A DNA stretch of 64,000 bases from Mytilisepta virgata (GCA_028015205.1 CM051517.1:45023135-45087134); one strand, 5' to 3'; shown: positions 21,760 through 35,281, counted from the stretch's first letter. Translations and numbers: made by a program. Notes: a model not told the origin generated them from the letters alone.

Positions 21760-22834
21760 AGGATTCAAATAATACAATGTATTTTCAGGTAAATGCGTGC
21801 GGTTTTCAATTAAGATTTTTTTGTATCAAATCAAGAGGGCATGTGTCTTAAATAAAATTTAGAACATATATTGAAAAAATATTGGAAGTGGAAATACTTG
21901 TGGAGGTGATTATTGTAATTTGTACATTTTCATGCACATTTATCAGACCTTTCAAATCACTTCGAACCGCGTGAAAAATGTCGCGTAACTCAATTTTCAC
22001 TCAAATAACATAAAAACAAGAAAATTAACTACATGTATGTATACTCACCCGTAAAGCGAGGAAATTCTATCCACTTCTTACTTAATGTAATTCTTTAAGT
22101 GTCACAAAAATTTAATCTGTTATAGTAAATATGTTGCATGTAAGAACGTATCAAGAACATATACTAAATTGAAAAAGAGTCATCAAGTTTACCATATTTA
22201 TCCTTTTAACGTATGCAAAACCACCTTTGATAAGTTCAATGAAATATATACCTACGCAGAAATTTAAATATCTTCCGTCTTTGACAGTTGATTTAAGTAA
22301 AACCTATAATATTTTGCCTACAAATATTGTAACTGTTTAAATATTGACAATTGATAAGCATTTCTCTTTTTTAAATAATAGCTTTGACATATTTACCAGT
22401 TCAATACACATTTGTTTAATGACATATTTTAATAATGGCTTAGAGGTAATGTACAAATTTTCGAATCGTTAAATTTCTATAGCATTTGACTTTTATGATA
22501 TCGGATTCAAGGCATTAATTTCAAACTGTGAAGATTTAAAAATGTTTGATATACATTGTGTAGCTCGCTTCAACCATTAGAAAAAATTAAACCGAAATTG
22601 TAATTTATATACACGCATGTAATTAACACGCAAATAAACAATCATCAACATAAAACTGTGTCTTTCAACTTATTCGGTATCAAAATAAGATGAAAGACTG
22701 ATGTTGGGTTACTGACCACGAAAAACTAACCTATTTACATGATACAGAAAATAAAACACAAAAAAGGAAGTCAAACGCGCTATTACATGTAATATAGGTT
22801 TTTGTCTTAAAATGCTTGTAAAAATTTTTCTAAA
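21760..22834. other. intergenic, nothing recognised
   Basis: AT-rich, with no supported gene, RNA or repeat. Confidence 0.4.
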
Positions 22835-23796
22835 AGGACATGTGAGCTTTTGCTATCACGTTTGTCGTCTGTCGTCCGTCCGTCGTAAACCTTTTCAAAG
22901 ACCTTCTCCTCTGAAACTACTGAACCATTTTCAGCCAAACTAAATTGGAATGATCTTTAAGGTATCTAGTATGAAGGTGTGTTTTATTTTCTTAACCGTC
23001 AAGCAACATGGCCGCCATGGCTAAAATTAGAACATGGGGGGGGTGGGGTGGGGTGGGGTAAACTGCAGTTTGTGGCTTATATCTCAAAAACTAATGATTT
23101 CAGAGCAAAACTGGCGAAATAAAAATGTTTATCAGGTCAAGGTCTACCTGCCATGAAATTTTCTGACGAATCGGTCAACCCATTTTCGGATTATTTCCCT
23201 AAAATGTCATTTTTAGGAAATTTGGCAGTTTTAGGTTTTTAACATGAATATTATTATACATGTAGATAAAGACAAACTAAACAGCAAATATGTTCAGCAA
23301 AGTCAGATGTACAAATAACCCAACATGACCAAATCGTTAATTGATTCCTTATAGGAGTTTTTCCCTTGAAAGATTATTTACATGTAAACAGTAATTAGAA
23401 ATAAAAATTATGATTTGACATATTGTCACAGATGTTTAGAGAATTACTTGAAATAAACTAATTGGTAGATGTACAAGTTAAATGGATGGTCAAGTGTCAA
23501 TGTCATTGAAAAAGTCCATAGCAATCGATGAAAAAGTCTCTGGCAACCATATATATTTGGGTTAAGGACCCTATAATTTACTTGTACAAGTCAAAAATAA
23601 AGGTCAGGAGTCAAGGTAATTGAAAAAGTCCATAGCAATCATATAAATTTGGGTTTAGGACCCTATAATTACCTGCACAAGTAAAAAAGAAAGGTCAGAT
23701 ATGGTATAGATTAAATAGCAAAAATAATCAGTGATGCAAGACCTACACAAAAAATAAGAGGTGGGCCATTCAGGCACTTGGGTGCCTCTTGTTTTG
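22835..23796 (+). repeat. bivalve interspersed repeat, family A, copy 1
   Basis: Starts GGACATGTGAGCTTTTGCTA, then CGTCTGTCGTCCGTCCGTCG, CTCCTCTGAAACTACTGA and ATGGCCGCCATGGCTAAAA. Ends at GGCCATTCAGGCACTTGGGTGCC. I recognise this as one of the most common interspersed repeats in mussel DNA. The 3' end forms a hairpin (AGGCAC/GTGCCT, loop TTGG, 23772-23787). Related copies lie at 29745-30793 (minus), 36489-36801 (plus) and 38395-38925 (minus). It is non-coding. A 3' terminal hairpin recalls Helitrons, but no CTRR terminus is seen. A 115-bp imperfect tandem duplication (AAAAAGTCCATAGCAATC near 23509 and 23623) lies inside. Confidence 0.75.
23036..23058 (+). other. G-quadruplex-capable motif
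   Basis: G8-T-G4-T-G4-T-G4: five or more G4 tracts separated by single thymines, inside repeat family A. The single-nucleotide loops favour a very stable parallel quadruplex. It could also be read as an expanded GGGGT microsatellite. Confidence 0.85.
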
Positions 23797-24430
23797 TATT
23801 TCATTCGTGTGAAATTGGTGAAAAATGAGATCACAGATGTCGGCGCCTTCCCATTCTTTTTTTAAACAGTAGATGATTATTACATAAAATTAAATAGGGG
23901 TTACAGTGTAACTTATTAACAAATTAAGTAACAAAGTTTGGTTGATACGAACTCGGCGAGGCAATCCCATTCTGTTTTACAATTGTCAAGGAAAGAGCAG
24001 TACAAAAAGTAAATTTCCAAGATAAAAATAATGACAGTAATACATATAATCAAAGGAAGTGCATTACTTATAAGTTAGTTGTATTCTCCGATTATTATTT
24101 ATAAGTAGAAGATATTTGACCAATGTATACATTTTCAGTGATTAACAAAACAACTATACATAACCTAATACAGAATATTATGAAGTTCGTTGAAGTAAGT
24201 TGTTTTGTTATGATAAGTTGCAAGATTTTGAATTGACGTCTGCTGTTTAGTATTGTATTGCATACGATAGTTTGGGCTGTACGTTGGCGTTTAAGTCTGT
24301 ATTAATTCACAATGAAAATTAAAACAGTTTCGCCACATTATATAGGATAGGATAGCTACATGTAGTAAATGTACATTCCCATATCCTCCTTCCATAAAAA
24401 AAAACAGATTAATTTGAGTTTATGTGTAGC
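23797..24430. other. intergenic, nothing recognised
   Basis: AT-rich sequence without supported features. Confidence 0.4.
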
Positions 24431-24439
24431 CTTCTGACA

Positions 24440-25560
24440 AGATTCTTCACACGAATTGAATAAGAGTAAAATAAGAGTGATGCAACATTTACATCACGTA
24501 TTAACTAGAAATCGGTGCCATCAGAAACGATGTCAATCCCCGCACTGCAAAAGTAAAAAAACAATTAACAGTGAAAAATTAGCAATTTCACAATTTGAGT
24601 CTGAAAATTGGAACCCTGAATCAAATTTAAATAAATCCTTATTACACACCTACACTTAGTGCAGAACAATATTATACACAAATGAAACCACTGAAACAAA
24701 AAATGAATGAGTATTTCCAGAGACAAAGCAAAATTAGCAATTTCACCATTTTCGGTCCCAAAATTTGATTCCTTAATAGATTTTCAAAGTTAAAAACATT
24801 TTTTGCATATCTCCAGAAAATAAAGAACAATATTATACAAATATTTTTTTAAAATCTAAATGAAAAATGAAAGAGGAGTTTAAGGCACAAACTTAAATTC
24901 ACTATTTCCGAAATACAACTCCTGTGGGCCTCAAGTTGTCAAAATTAAAAATCTAAAACCTTATTGCGCATCTACATATAGTATGTGGCAACATGGTATA
25001 GAAATTAAATGGATGACGTGAAAAATAAATGAGGAGTTTAGGTCACAAGCTTAAATTCCAATTTTTGAAATTCGACCCCTGTGGATCCCAATTTTTAAAA
25101 GTAAAAATTTCAAACCGTTATTGCGCATCTACATACAGTATGTGACACTACTGTATAGAAATTAAGGCATAAAACGAAAAATGTATGAGGAGTTTAGGTC
25201 ACAAGCATAAACTTTTCAATTTTGACCCATGTGGACCCAATTTTTAAAAATCAAAATTAGAAAACCTTATTGCGCATCTACATATACAGTAGTTGATAAT
25301 ACCGTATAGAAATTAAAAGCATAAAAAGAGAAATGAATGAGGAGTTTAGGTCACAAGCTTAAATTTCCAATTTTCGATATTCGACCCCTGTGGGCCCCTA
25401 TTTTTGAAAATCAAAATTCTAAAACCTTATTACGCATCTACATACAGTGTGTGACAATACTGTGTAGAAATAAAATGCATGAAGTTAAAAGTAAACGAGG
25501 AGTTCTGGAGACAAGATTATCTAACGGACGGACAGACGGACCGATTACAAATATCCCCGA
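24440..25560 (+). repeat. repeat family B: 156-bp tandem units with ACGGACGGACAGACGG tail
   Basis: About six units are marked by GAGGAGTTTAGGTCACAAGC or variants at 24713 (weak), 24873, 25031, 25187, 25339 and 25497, so the period is 152-160 bp. Each unit also has a GACCC.TGTGG.CCC block, CAAAATT.TAAAACCTTATT and GCGCATCTACATA. The last unit runs into a tail CTAACGGACGGACAGACGGA near 25520. The open frames inside are shadows. Confidence 0.85.
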
Positions 25561-26453
25561 ACTTCATTCGAAATGCGAGGATAACAATACTTGGAATCTC
25601 CTATCTTATGTCTTATGTACTTTTTAGATCTTCTACTAGGTATTGGGGAAATGAAATCATTTTCGTCATTGTGCGAAAAATTTAATCCGTGATACATTTG
25701 ATAAAGTCTCCAAAGAACTGTAGTCACGAACAGCGAAATGTTCTCGTTGGAATCAGTAGCGATCCGTTGTTCAGAACCGGATGAGAATAGCAACTAAATA
25801 AATAAAATTAATTTTGCTACGCAAAAATATTGGAAGCAAAAACAGTTTAAAAAAAAAACAATAGAAAAGCAGTACTTAATGCTAAAACGACAGAAGAGAT
25901 AAATAAAAATATAATTTTATTACCATTGTTAAATTATTCATTTCATTATATCGTTTAAAAAAAATAGCAACTGTCGACATCTTGACTTATACCTACAAGT
26001 ACATGTACCGAGAGATACATCCATCCAGAGAATCAATAAGTATCTTCATGCATTAGATAGGCATTTTGACAAATTATATATTGTCAAGGATGCTCCAAAA
26101 TAACGACAATAGCGTTAGAAAAGCAGAGTGGAAGTAATGCCAGTCTGACCTTTGATCAATAAACTGGTGAAGCAATTTTCTTTTCTTCTTTCGTAAAGTA
26201 CTTTCTTGGACAAAAGGTTTCGTATTGGTAGAGACACATAAATTCACTTGTAGGATGAACAGTTTGATTTATGATGTCTGAAAGGCTTTACCGTTTATAA
26301 GGCAATGTCACAGAAGACAGTGGGAATTTCGAACATACATTGTAGATATTACTGCGTTGTTGAAAAAATCGAACGATAATTACACAAAAGATACATTTTG
26401 GTTAGGGTGTAATTTCTTTTGCGAGAAATTCAAACACGATCCCTATATCACAA
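25561..26453. other. intergenic, nothing recognised
   Basis: AT-rich spacer between inverted copies of repeat family B; no supported gene. Confidence 0.4.
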
Positions 26454-26468
26454 TGTAACCATTGCTTG

Positions 26469-26679
26469 TTTGTTTAGTTGGGGTTTTACGCCGTTTTCAG
26501 CACACTTGGCTACTTCGCGGGGGCCATTTTTTATTGGTGGAGAAAACCGGAGTACCCAGAGAGAACCACCCACCTTCGGTAGGAAAATTTGGAATCCTTG
26601 CCTATTAAGATCGGAGTCGCAGGCACCCTGCAATAGATGAGATTCAAACTCACAACCTCAGTGTTGACAGGCTAGTGAT
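26469..26679 (-). repeat. tRNA-derived SINE of the conserved mollusc body type, antisense
   Basis: Plus-strand words GGGGTTTTACGCCG, ATTTTTTATTGGTGGAGAAA, CCGGAGTACCCAGAGAGAAC and CACCTTCGGTAGGAAAA form a SINE body I recognise as widespread in molluscs. GAGATTCAAACTCACAACC is the reverse-complement B-box of a tRNA-like head. The head is truncated. Near-direct repeats TGTAACCATTGCTTG (26454-26468) and TGTAATCATTGCATG (26680-26694) may be a diverged target duplication. The overlapping frames on both strands are not genes. Confidence 0.85.
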
Positions 26680-26814
26680 TGTAATCATTGCATGTTGCAA
26701 GTAAACGTAATAAATTTTCACATGTACAACATGTAATCCTTGATAAGATAAAGTAAAATTTTACAGGGACTGTACTTGTGTCTTTTCCTTGAAAGATCTA
26801 TAAAGTCCGATTAT

Positions 26815-27110
26815 AACGTTATCCGTCTGTCTTTTTCCGTCCGACTGTCGCACTTTTCTTGTGACATAAGCTCATTCAAATTTTAAAATTATCCATTTGA
26901 TTTCTACATAATGCTGTTTTACACTATAGGCTTAGATGAGCAATAAGGTTTTAGAATTTTGATTTTCAAAACTTGTGGCCACCAACAGAATATTTTTGAC
27001 ATTTTTATTGCCGAATTCTCTAGTTTGATATTGCATTTCATTAAACAATTCTGGTTTGATACTATATGCATTTTCGCACATTTTTTCCATTTGTCTTCTG
27101 TAACCTTTTA
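26815..27110 (-). repeat. repeat family B, inverted partial copy
   Basis: Read on the minus strand, CAAAATTCTAAAACCTTATT followed by GCTCATCTAAG, TAGAAATCAAATGGAT and then a GTCGGACGG...AGACAGACGG tail match the last unit and tail of 24440-25560. About one and a half units remain. Confidence 0.7.
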
Positions 27111-29744
27111 CACAAAAGGCGAGGTCCGAGCGTAATTAGCTCGCGGGTTGATTTGGAGTGTGTATTTACATAAAAGCCCAATTTTAGAAAAATATTTGGG
27201 TTAATAATGATATTTTCTCTATTCCGTTTCAAGAATTGGATGTCAAACTACAATTCGGAAATTATTATGAAATGAAATCCGAAATTTATGAAAGCAACGT
27301 TTTACTTTAACTGTGCATACAACGTCTTTACTTTCATTTATCAATCAAATGAGGATAGTTGGGGAGTTAGTGGTCATGAGAAGTTACACCACAATACTTG
27401 AATAGAGGTTGTATTGCTGTGCATCATCATGAAAAAGGCCTTTAAGGATTAACCAAAGCATGTAGCTCACATTTTACAACAGGATCAGGACAACCCCTAG
27501 CCTCGACTTCAGTTTCCGATAAATGTTAGATACATGTGTATGATGTTGATAAAATCTACGTGTATAAATGGATTGGACTTCTCAGTTTCCGATAATTGTA
27601 AGATGCATGTGTCGGTCAGATACACAAACGTGAAATATTCATGCTTTTTCCCCAGAATTATTAGTTTTTCTGTAATATGGAAAGTAAGGAAAGCTAAACG
27701 TTCAAAGGGAAATAACTATGATTCAAAAACATGTCCATACCCTGAATAAAAAGTCAGTCGAAAGAGTACATGCAATTAAATAAACAAATATGTTTAGATA
27801 AATTAACCAAGGTAATGGTACAAAAAAATATGTATAGCTAAAATAACCACGGTAATGGTACGGCTACATGGTGTACAAACAAAAAAGTGACGTACATGTA
27901 ATAATCAAAATGAGCTATGACGATAAATAATCTGTTTGTGGTGTCCTCTGTAAGTGTAAAATCGAAATGAAATCGGATGTGAAAATTGTATGATATGACT
28001 GACCCTAGGAAATCTGCATCTGTCTCTGGAGAAACCTTATTAAATAAAGTCAATTTCACCTGAAAAAAAAATGTTTTGACTATAAAATTTGACACAAATT
28101 TAAGAAAAAAAAGAAACATTTGAAAAATGGAATCCCATTTGTTCGGTTGATTTATTTAACCTTTTTAGTAATATTAGTTTTATAATGTGAAAAGCATGAA
28201 TATAATGACTGACAGTTACACAATTACTTGGACATGAACAAGTCGACCTTCAATAGTTATGCCCTTGCATAAATAACGAAATAACAACAAATACGCTTCT
28301 TGTGGTGTAATTTCCCCTTTACATTTATTCATTTCATAGTTATACATATTCTAACATTATGAAATTGCACGCGGTGATTAGGAATGCAGTCTTTCCATTT
28401 TAGTTTTATTTCTTGTTTACTGTGTAGCATACATATATTAACGTAAATATCAGCTATATTGCAAATAAGCCTGTATATGCGGAAATATCTTAATGTTATA
28501 AGAGCCGAATAAGTGATTCGTACAAAATACATCTGATTACAGTTCGAGTTGTGGCTCCTTTCCTATGACTTTCCTCGTAAGAAAACCATTTGAAAATAAG
28601 AGGTTGAAAGTACGCATCAATAACATAATATCTTAATACACTTCGTCTAATTATATACAATAAACGACGGACTGTAGGTTAAGTTAAACCCTAACACGAA
28701 AGCATTTAAGTTTTGTAAAAATCCGCTCATTACATATTAAACCGGCAAAGTTGTAGCATTAACAGTTTGTAATTGTTTTAATTTGAAAAGATTTAAATTG
28801 ATCTAACATTTTTTATCGTGGCTTTTATTTGTAAATAATTTATTCAGTGTACAGAGAGCTCATTCCGTGTGGTCATGACGCTATATTTGTTTAGTTAAAA
28901 TTAATTTTGTTTAGAGAGGATAGGAACAAAGGTTATATTCAAAATATACCGAATCCTTCAGACTTTTAATGAAAGAGTGACTGTTTGAAAGTATTTAGGT
29001 AATTTATTGATGTAATATGTCTGTCGTACTTTGAATTTGATACATGTATGTTAAACTTCTGCATTCAACCATAATGTTGCATCTTATGCACATTATTATG
29101 AATTTTAGAAATCAAAATTGCAGTTATTTTTCACGGTAAGTAAGATACCGAAATGGCTTTTATATACAATATGTTCACAACAGAAATACAAGAAATGGTA
29201 TAAGTTCTTTGATTTTCATATTAAATTACATGCATAATATACATAAAAACTTGAAACTTGATTTCTTTTTAATAATTCAAAGATTAGTAGCAGTCTAGAA
29301 TATCCCAATAAAAACAACCGGGCATGGTTACGGAAGACAATCTTCATTGAAACCAAGTTGTCTTTCAAATATTGCACAGAGTATTGCGCTGTTGCTGTGT
29401 TATAACTTTGTTTACCAGGTTATACACTTTTTCTCGTTTGATCAAATATTCGCCAGATAACATTTATATTCTAATGTAGCTGCACGTCATATAATTGAAA
29501 ATTATTCAATGTTCGGGAAAAATTGTATACTCTATTTCTTGGCGTTCCACATTATTTTAAATACGTGTATTCTTATAAAGCTTGTTCAGGGTGAATTACG
29601 CGGGGTTTTATTATTTATTTACAAGTACTTAGTTCCTGATTATAGGAAAAAGTATAGAAGAAACGTACAGCATGTGACTTAAAGACGAAAACAAAAGTAA
29701 TATAAATAAAAAAAACTATACCGTTCAACTGGATTCAACTTGGA
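27111..29744. other. intergenic, nothing recognised
   Basis: AT-rich. A small duplication (AACCA.GGTAATGGTAC at about 27804 and 27846) is the only structure noticed. Open frames here have no recognisable product. Confidence 0.4.
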
Positions 29745-30793
29745 AATCAACTCTCGACCATAGCTCCCCTGTTAGGTTCCAACTTCCTCTGTGGTTTCAA
29801 ACAAGAAAGTTCACAAGTGAATTTCCTCATATGGTCCTAAGTTTAAATGAAAATCTGCTGTAGTGGCTATCTTGATTAATATTTCATGTTATCAGACACA
29901 CGTCACACACAGGACCGTCTAAGACCATTGCTGATAACTTGAGTACAATTGGTTAAGAACCTTTGTTAAACTAAGTTTGACTGTTTTGAACCGTCCGGAT
30001 TATTGGGCATAATTCTGAAGAGGGCCATCTAAGGAATACTGCTGATATGCCTGCTTTCAATTGGCCAAGTGCTTTCAGACAACAAGATCTTTAAATAAAT
30101 TTTTCAATACGGTGCTATATTAAACAAAGTTTTGCTGTGGCAGCCATCTTGAAGGACAATCCAAGTCATTGGACACAATTCTGAAAGAGGACCATCCAAT
30201 TACCATTGTTGCCAAGTCTTGTTTCAGTTGGCAAAGTGCTTTCAGACAAGAAGATTTTTAAATGAATTTTTCAATACGGTGCTACATTAAACTAAGATCG
30301 GCTGTGCCGGCCATCTTGTATGACAATCCAAGTCATCGGACACAATTCTGAAAGACGGTCATCTAAGCACCATTGCTGCCCAAACTGTCTCCAATTGGCG
30401 AAGTGCTTTCAGATGAGAAGATTTTTAAATGAATTTCCTTATAAGGTCCTGCATGTATGTTAAATAGAAATCGGCTGTGGCGGCCATCTTGGTCATCGGA
30501 TACAATTCTGAAAGAGGACCAAAGACGAACCATTTCTGCCAAGTTTGGTTACATCTGGCCATTAAAATCCACAGAAGTAGATTTTAAAAAGTGAACCCTT
30601 TTTTCATACTTTTAGTAACAGAAGCCACGTTGATTGGAGGTTTGGGATGCCGGACACAATTTTGAAAGGGGCATACCAATGCCCAACCCACCAAAGTTTC
30701 AGAGGAGCAGATCTTTAAAGGAAAATTTACGACGACGTACGGCGGACGAAAAGTAGTGACAATAGTTCACATGGACCTTTGGTTCAGGTCAGA
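29745..30793 (-). repeat. family A-type repeat, copy 2, with 160-170-bp internal tandem units
   Basis: Blocks GGACACAATTCTGAAAGA (30010, 30177, 30343, 30503), AAGTGCTTTCAGA, AGATTTTTAAATGAATTT and GGCTGTGGCGGCCATCTTG recur about every 166 bp. The right end, GACGACGTACGGCGGACGAA then CAATAGTTCACATGGACCTT, is the reverse complement of the 5' end of family A (hairpin CC..GG flanked by AGCTCAC/GTGAGCT-type sequence). It is therefore an antisense member with an internally amplified body. Confidence 0.7.
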
Positions 30794-33700
30794 TAATTAA
30801 CACATTATTCCATACAGAAAACGTTTGATAATTAATTGAAAAGACATTACATATGAAAAACAAGGTCTATTCCTTGAACAGGCATATTTAAATGTGTATG
30901 TCTTTCCCTGTTACAACATTAGGGTTATTCCCTTGTCAGCTGTTAACTACTTAGCCTGCCTCTCCCATCGCAGAAAGACAATAGAATCAGTTGCAATAAG
31001 TATAATTTATGCCAAATCCTACTGCTCTTTGAAGAGCTACAAATCGTGCAATTTTGGGTTATTGTTATTTAATGAAGTCGTTAGAAATAGATACCTAATC
31101 TTTAAAGTAATATGACGGTAAAATATAAAGATTTGTCTTTTGTACCAGTATCTAAACGCCAATGCAACACAATAACAGTAAAGATATTACGAAAGGTATT
31201 CAAACACGTACTTATGGTTACCAATATATTGAAACACGTGTTTATGTTCGCCAACACGTGTTGTTTACATTGTTTGGTTGGAAAATATGATTTGTCTCAA
31301 TGTGGAATATTTTACGCGGAAATTATTTTCCTTTTAAATTTAATGACGAGCTCTACACTTATGCAGTCAAGTTCGCATATATCGACCTCTCCATCCCTTC
31401 CCCGTCTTGTTTTATTCAACTTCTAATAATTTTATTTTACTTTGTAGACGGTTGTATTCCATCGACATAGTTATTCATGCGAATTAATTATGTACCTGTT
31501 TGGACATTTTGTTAATTTGAGATGCTCCCGTCACACTTAGAAGAAGTTCACGAGGAGTGCGCTACATTAAAAAAAAAATAAATAAACATAGCGAAGGCTT
31601 GCTGAACATTCGAAATAAATACAATATGTAGTACGTTCCTGCTAGGTGTTTAATGCGTTTTGCAGGTTCCGGTGTAAGAAGGTGCGACGTCCTTGATTTG
31701 GGATCTAGCTACGTCATTTGCGTTTTCCATAAGACCATTCAGATGACACTAGGAGTTTACTAGTGCTTACAACGTTCTTATATTGCCGATGTGCCGTTTT
31801 CATTCATGCCAATGTTTAGGTTCAATCCGGTATATCGTTCTTGAGAAAAAGTTTTTCAAAGTTCAACCAATCAGAAATGAGAAAAGGCTCTCTTCTTTTA
31901 CAAATTTCCTGTGTTTTAGAACCTTGTGTTAACTATAATTGTTCTTAGTTACCGTATATGTATGTATCTGTTTAAAGCACCATACTTCTGTGGCCCCTGT
32001 AATTCGGAAGAGTGTTTATTATAATTTTCCAATTTTAGTTTAATCTAGTGTAGGTATTACGCCACTCAATACAGACCATCTGTACAGATCCTTGATTGAG
32101 TCCATAAAATATTCATTTTCATTCACATTATTACTGCGTTAGATTCGATTTTATGATTTCTAGAGGTTTATGATCATATGTTGTTACGCCACAGAATGTA
32201 AGGTTTTGACAGCACTATATTACTCTGTAGCAAAGCCATAAAACATCTTTAATGGAATTACTATTAACGTATAATAAAAGTTATTTTCTGTCTAGAAGAA
32301 AATTATAATTGATTGAAAATTTTATATTTACGGAAAAAGGATGAACAACTGGCTTCCAGAGTGCCCAAGAAAGTGACAAAATTATATTAGTACTATAAAA
32401 CAATGAAACATGACATTCCAACAATTGAGTTAATGGATTGGGAACACGTTTGGATAATAGATTGCGTGCAAAAGTAGATAGGATAAAATGATATAAGCAG
32501 TGACTCTATGTTTATATTTTAAGAAAAGAAAGCTTTATTGTATTTTTACTATTTTGTACAAAGTAAACAAGTAAATAGGATGTTCGGTAATATTTTAGAC
32601 TAAGGCAATGTGAGAAAGCAATTAACAATCCGATTAAATGAGCTTGAGGTCATTGTTCTTAATGACCTAAAAATAGGAAGGCTAATGTTTATAAATTAAG
32701 ACTGGACTCCCCCCGAAATTTGCTCTTTGCTTTACTCCAATAGGCCTAAAAGGCAAAATAAAAGAAAACAGTGCATGTAAAATTTATAATGAAATAATAC
32801 AGTAACACATGGGAAAGCATTGAGCATTACTGGTGAACTATTCATTATTCTACCAAATATATACATCTTGTTTTGAATTACATAAACTCTAAATATGCAT
32901 GACATTTACATGTAATCTCATAGGAATCATATACCGGTATGTACATGTAGTAACATATAGTCTACCCACAACTTCTATATACAATATATATTGATATCTA
33001 TCAAAACAGAATAACATGTCCCTGACAATTTTGCACCGGGATTTCACTGTAGACAACACAGAAACAAATTTTCAAGAGTTTTTTCAGTAATTTGATGTCT
33101 ATTTTGAATTTTCTGAGTTCGAACTATTTCTCCTTATTAGTTAGCTTAACACTGAAACTAGACGTGACTTTCAGTGATTTAAAATAAAAATATTGACTGT
33201 AGGATATAAAAACTAATATAAAATAATAGTTTGTTTTGACATGCTTCCTTTTATACAGACTCATGGTTATTTTGGGATAAATATGAAAGCGAATAGACAT
33301 GAAAACATGCTTTAAGGTATTCTTTGGTGTTTATTTTTTCTTAACTAAGGGTTCGTGACGACTTGATTTCTAAATATGTCTGCCTGAATCAGTCTTTCTA
33401 ACTAATAATATATTTCTATAGAACTTCGTGGAAACGGATATATTTTTTCGTGATGGCAAGGGTCAGATATACAGATGTCAGCTTTTCATTAGCATGTCCG
33501 TCATAATATCGTTTCACCCACTCGTCATGCTTATGGCAGAAACAGTAGATTTCATTATATCCGCTTTGTACCAAAACTGACACCTTATAGTGTTTCAATT
33601 ATATTTATACAAGCTAAAGAAATTACTATTGATCGCGAAAGATATCAGCAATAAGATATAAAAATCTGCCCTTTTATGGTTTATAATCATACCTTTTAAG

Positions 33701-34027
33701 GGTAACGTGTGAATAGCTGTGTGAACTTTTCTTTCTGATATCTTTTCTTATAAAAGGGTTGGGAGGTTAAATCTGAACAGGAGTGGTTTGGGTTCCTATT
33801 TAAGTGTTTAACCCTGATTTTTTTCAACTTCCCTTCTGTTCATACATTGTATGTTTTGTTTAATTGGTTAGAATACATGTATGTGTTGGAATCTTTTTCT
33901 GTGCGAGATTATTTAATCGGTATTTGCATTATAAATAATTAAACTGTTTATATTCTTGAAAATAATTATTCTTTTGTTCTTTCAGAATCGTATCCGATCT
34001 TCTTTTTGGTAAAAAAAATCCGTTGCC
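30794..34027. other. intergenic, nothing recognised
   Basis: AT-rich, no supported gene. The frames at 30894-31115 and 31112-31426 abut but show no domain or splice support. The segment 31520-31700 (GAGATGCTCCCGTCACACTT...) is somewhat richer in GC and may be an unrecognised repeat. Confidence 0.35.
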
Positions 34028-34047
34028 AAAAAAAAAAAAAAAAAAAA
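34028..34047 (+). repeat. A20 homopolymer
   Basis: Uninterrupted run of 20 adenines. Confidence 0.98.
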
Positions 34048-34146
34048 TACGTCTCAACATTGCACAGTGCATTGAAGTTGAATGAAATATTGTGAAAAAC
34101 AAAGAAAACTGTGTGTTCTATTTAAGAATTGACTGTAATTTAATTT

Positions 34147-34262
34147 TTTTCAGTCTATGAAGAAATAACCTCATTCACGTTGTGCACACTAAATAACCTG
34201 TGTAGCGGTTATTTGAAAGTATGCACCATGTACATTGAGGTTATTTCGAATAGACTGAAAAC
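34147..34262. mobile_element. foldback MITE, 116 bp
   Basis: The left arm (TTTTCAGTCTATGAAGAAAT, AACCTCA...) is the reverse complement of the right arm (...TGAGGTT, ATTTCGAATAGACTGAAAA). The inner AAATAACC/GGTTATTT pair closes on a loop of about 8 nt (TGTGTAGC). The whole element is an almost continuous hairpin with arms of about 52 bp and no coding capacity. Confidence 0.85.
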
Positions 34263-34947
34263 AAAACTACAATCAATCCTTATAATTTAATTCTAGCGGT
34301 TGTTTTGACGTCTAAAGGTGCGTTTACACGGTACGATTTTCCATTCGATTTTCATTCGATTTTTACCTGTGCACCTGCTTTCGACTAAAATCGTACCGTG
34401 TGAACACTAAAATCGGAAGTCGAATGTCAAGTCGAAACGTCGTTTTGAAATCGAAACGTACGCTATTTCCATTCGACTTTTTGACTGGAATCGGATCGTG
34501 TGAACGCCAAATCGACTAAATTAATTAGTCGATTGAAAAAATCAAGCAAATAATTTTAATCGACAATATTCCGACTTTCACATCATTTAAAAGTTTTTAA
34601 TTCGTAAAAGGAACAGTGTTATCTTTTGTTCATAAAAATTATTCTTTCAGATAGTGAAGTGGCCATAATACAATGTTTGTACATTTTCCCTGTAAATTAA
34701 GTCTTTTTTCAAGAAATTCTCACTAATTCATTTTTGGTTAGATTTTGATGAAATTTTTACCATTGATCGCAGACTTTATTGTAGTTTTTAAATAATTTTT
34801 ACTGAATTTTACGAAAGACCGTTTTAGGAGTTGTCATTATTCTTAATTTAGAAATGGACAATTCAATATACCTGTTTGCATCTGAACTTCAATATTTAAA
34901 ATTTATTTTTTATTCATTAGCATTTCAAAACTACAAATCACAATTGT

Positions 34948-35154
34948 TTGAGAAAATTGTCAAAAGAAACAGCAATAAATTCTGCAAATAATTTTATTAA
35001 AATATGTAGAACCAAACAGGAATTATTGAGAATTTTTCAAGTAAGATGGAAGAGTTTGTGCTTATCGGTTTTATTATTGGTTAATTGTAAGATCAGTAAA
35101 AAAATTAATAATTTGAGAACGTATTATAAGAGGGAGATGAATAAGGATGAATAA
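34948..35154 (+). pseudogene. possible MADF/Myb-like DNA-binding fragment of the Harbinger element
   Basis: The C-terminal part of this 68-residue frame, ISKKINNLRTYYKREMNK, resembles the end of MADF domains (KKI.NLR..Y.RE...K), which PIF/Harbinger elements encode as a second, DNA-binding protein. The rest of the domain is not aligned (possible frameshift near residue 40) and the frame stops soon after. It lies inside the TIR element, which fits. It is not functional as it stands. Confidence 0.35.
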
Positions 35155-35281
35155 GGTGGAAGATTAAATGGTAAATGGCCTATGTACCAGAGTATGGATA
35201 AATTTCTCATGACTCAAGTTAGAAAATGAGTATCCAAATCAAATATTGTAAGTACGGAGGCCGAATAGGACACCTCCCCCT

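Noticed and set aside
24440..25560. CRISPR-like regular spacing of repeats
   Set aside because: The whole 156-bp unit is repeated, with no unique spacers; this is a eukaryotic tandem repeat.
26419..26640. Overlapping frames on both strands
   Set aside because: They lie inside a tRNA-derived SINE; similar frames would occur in any copy.
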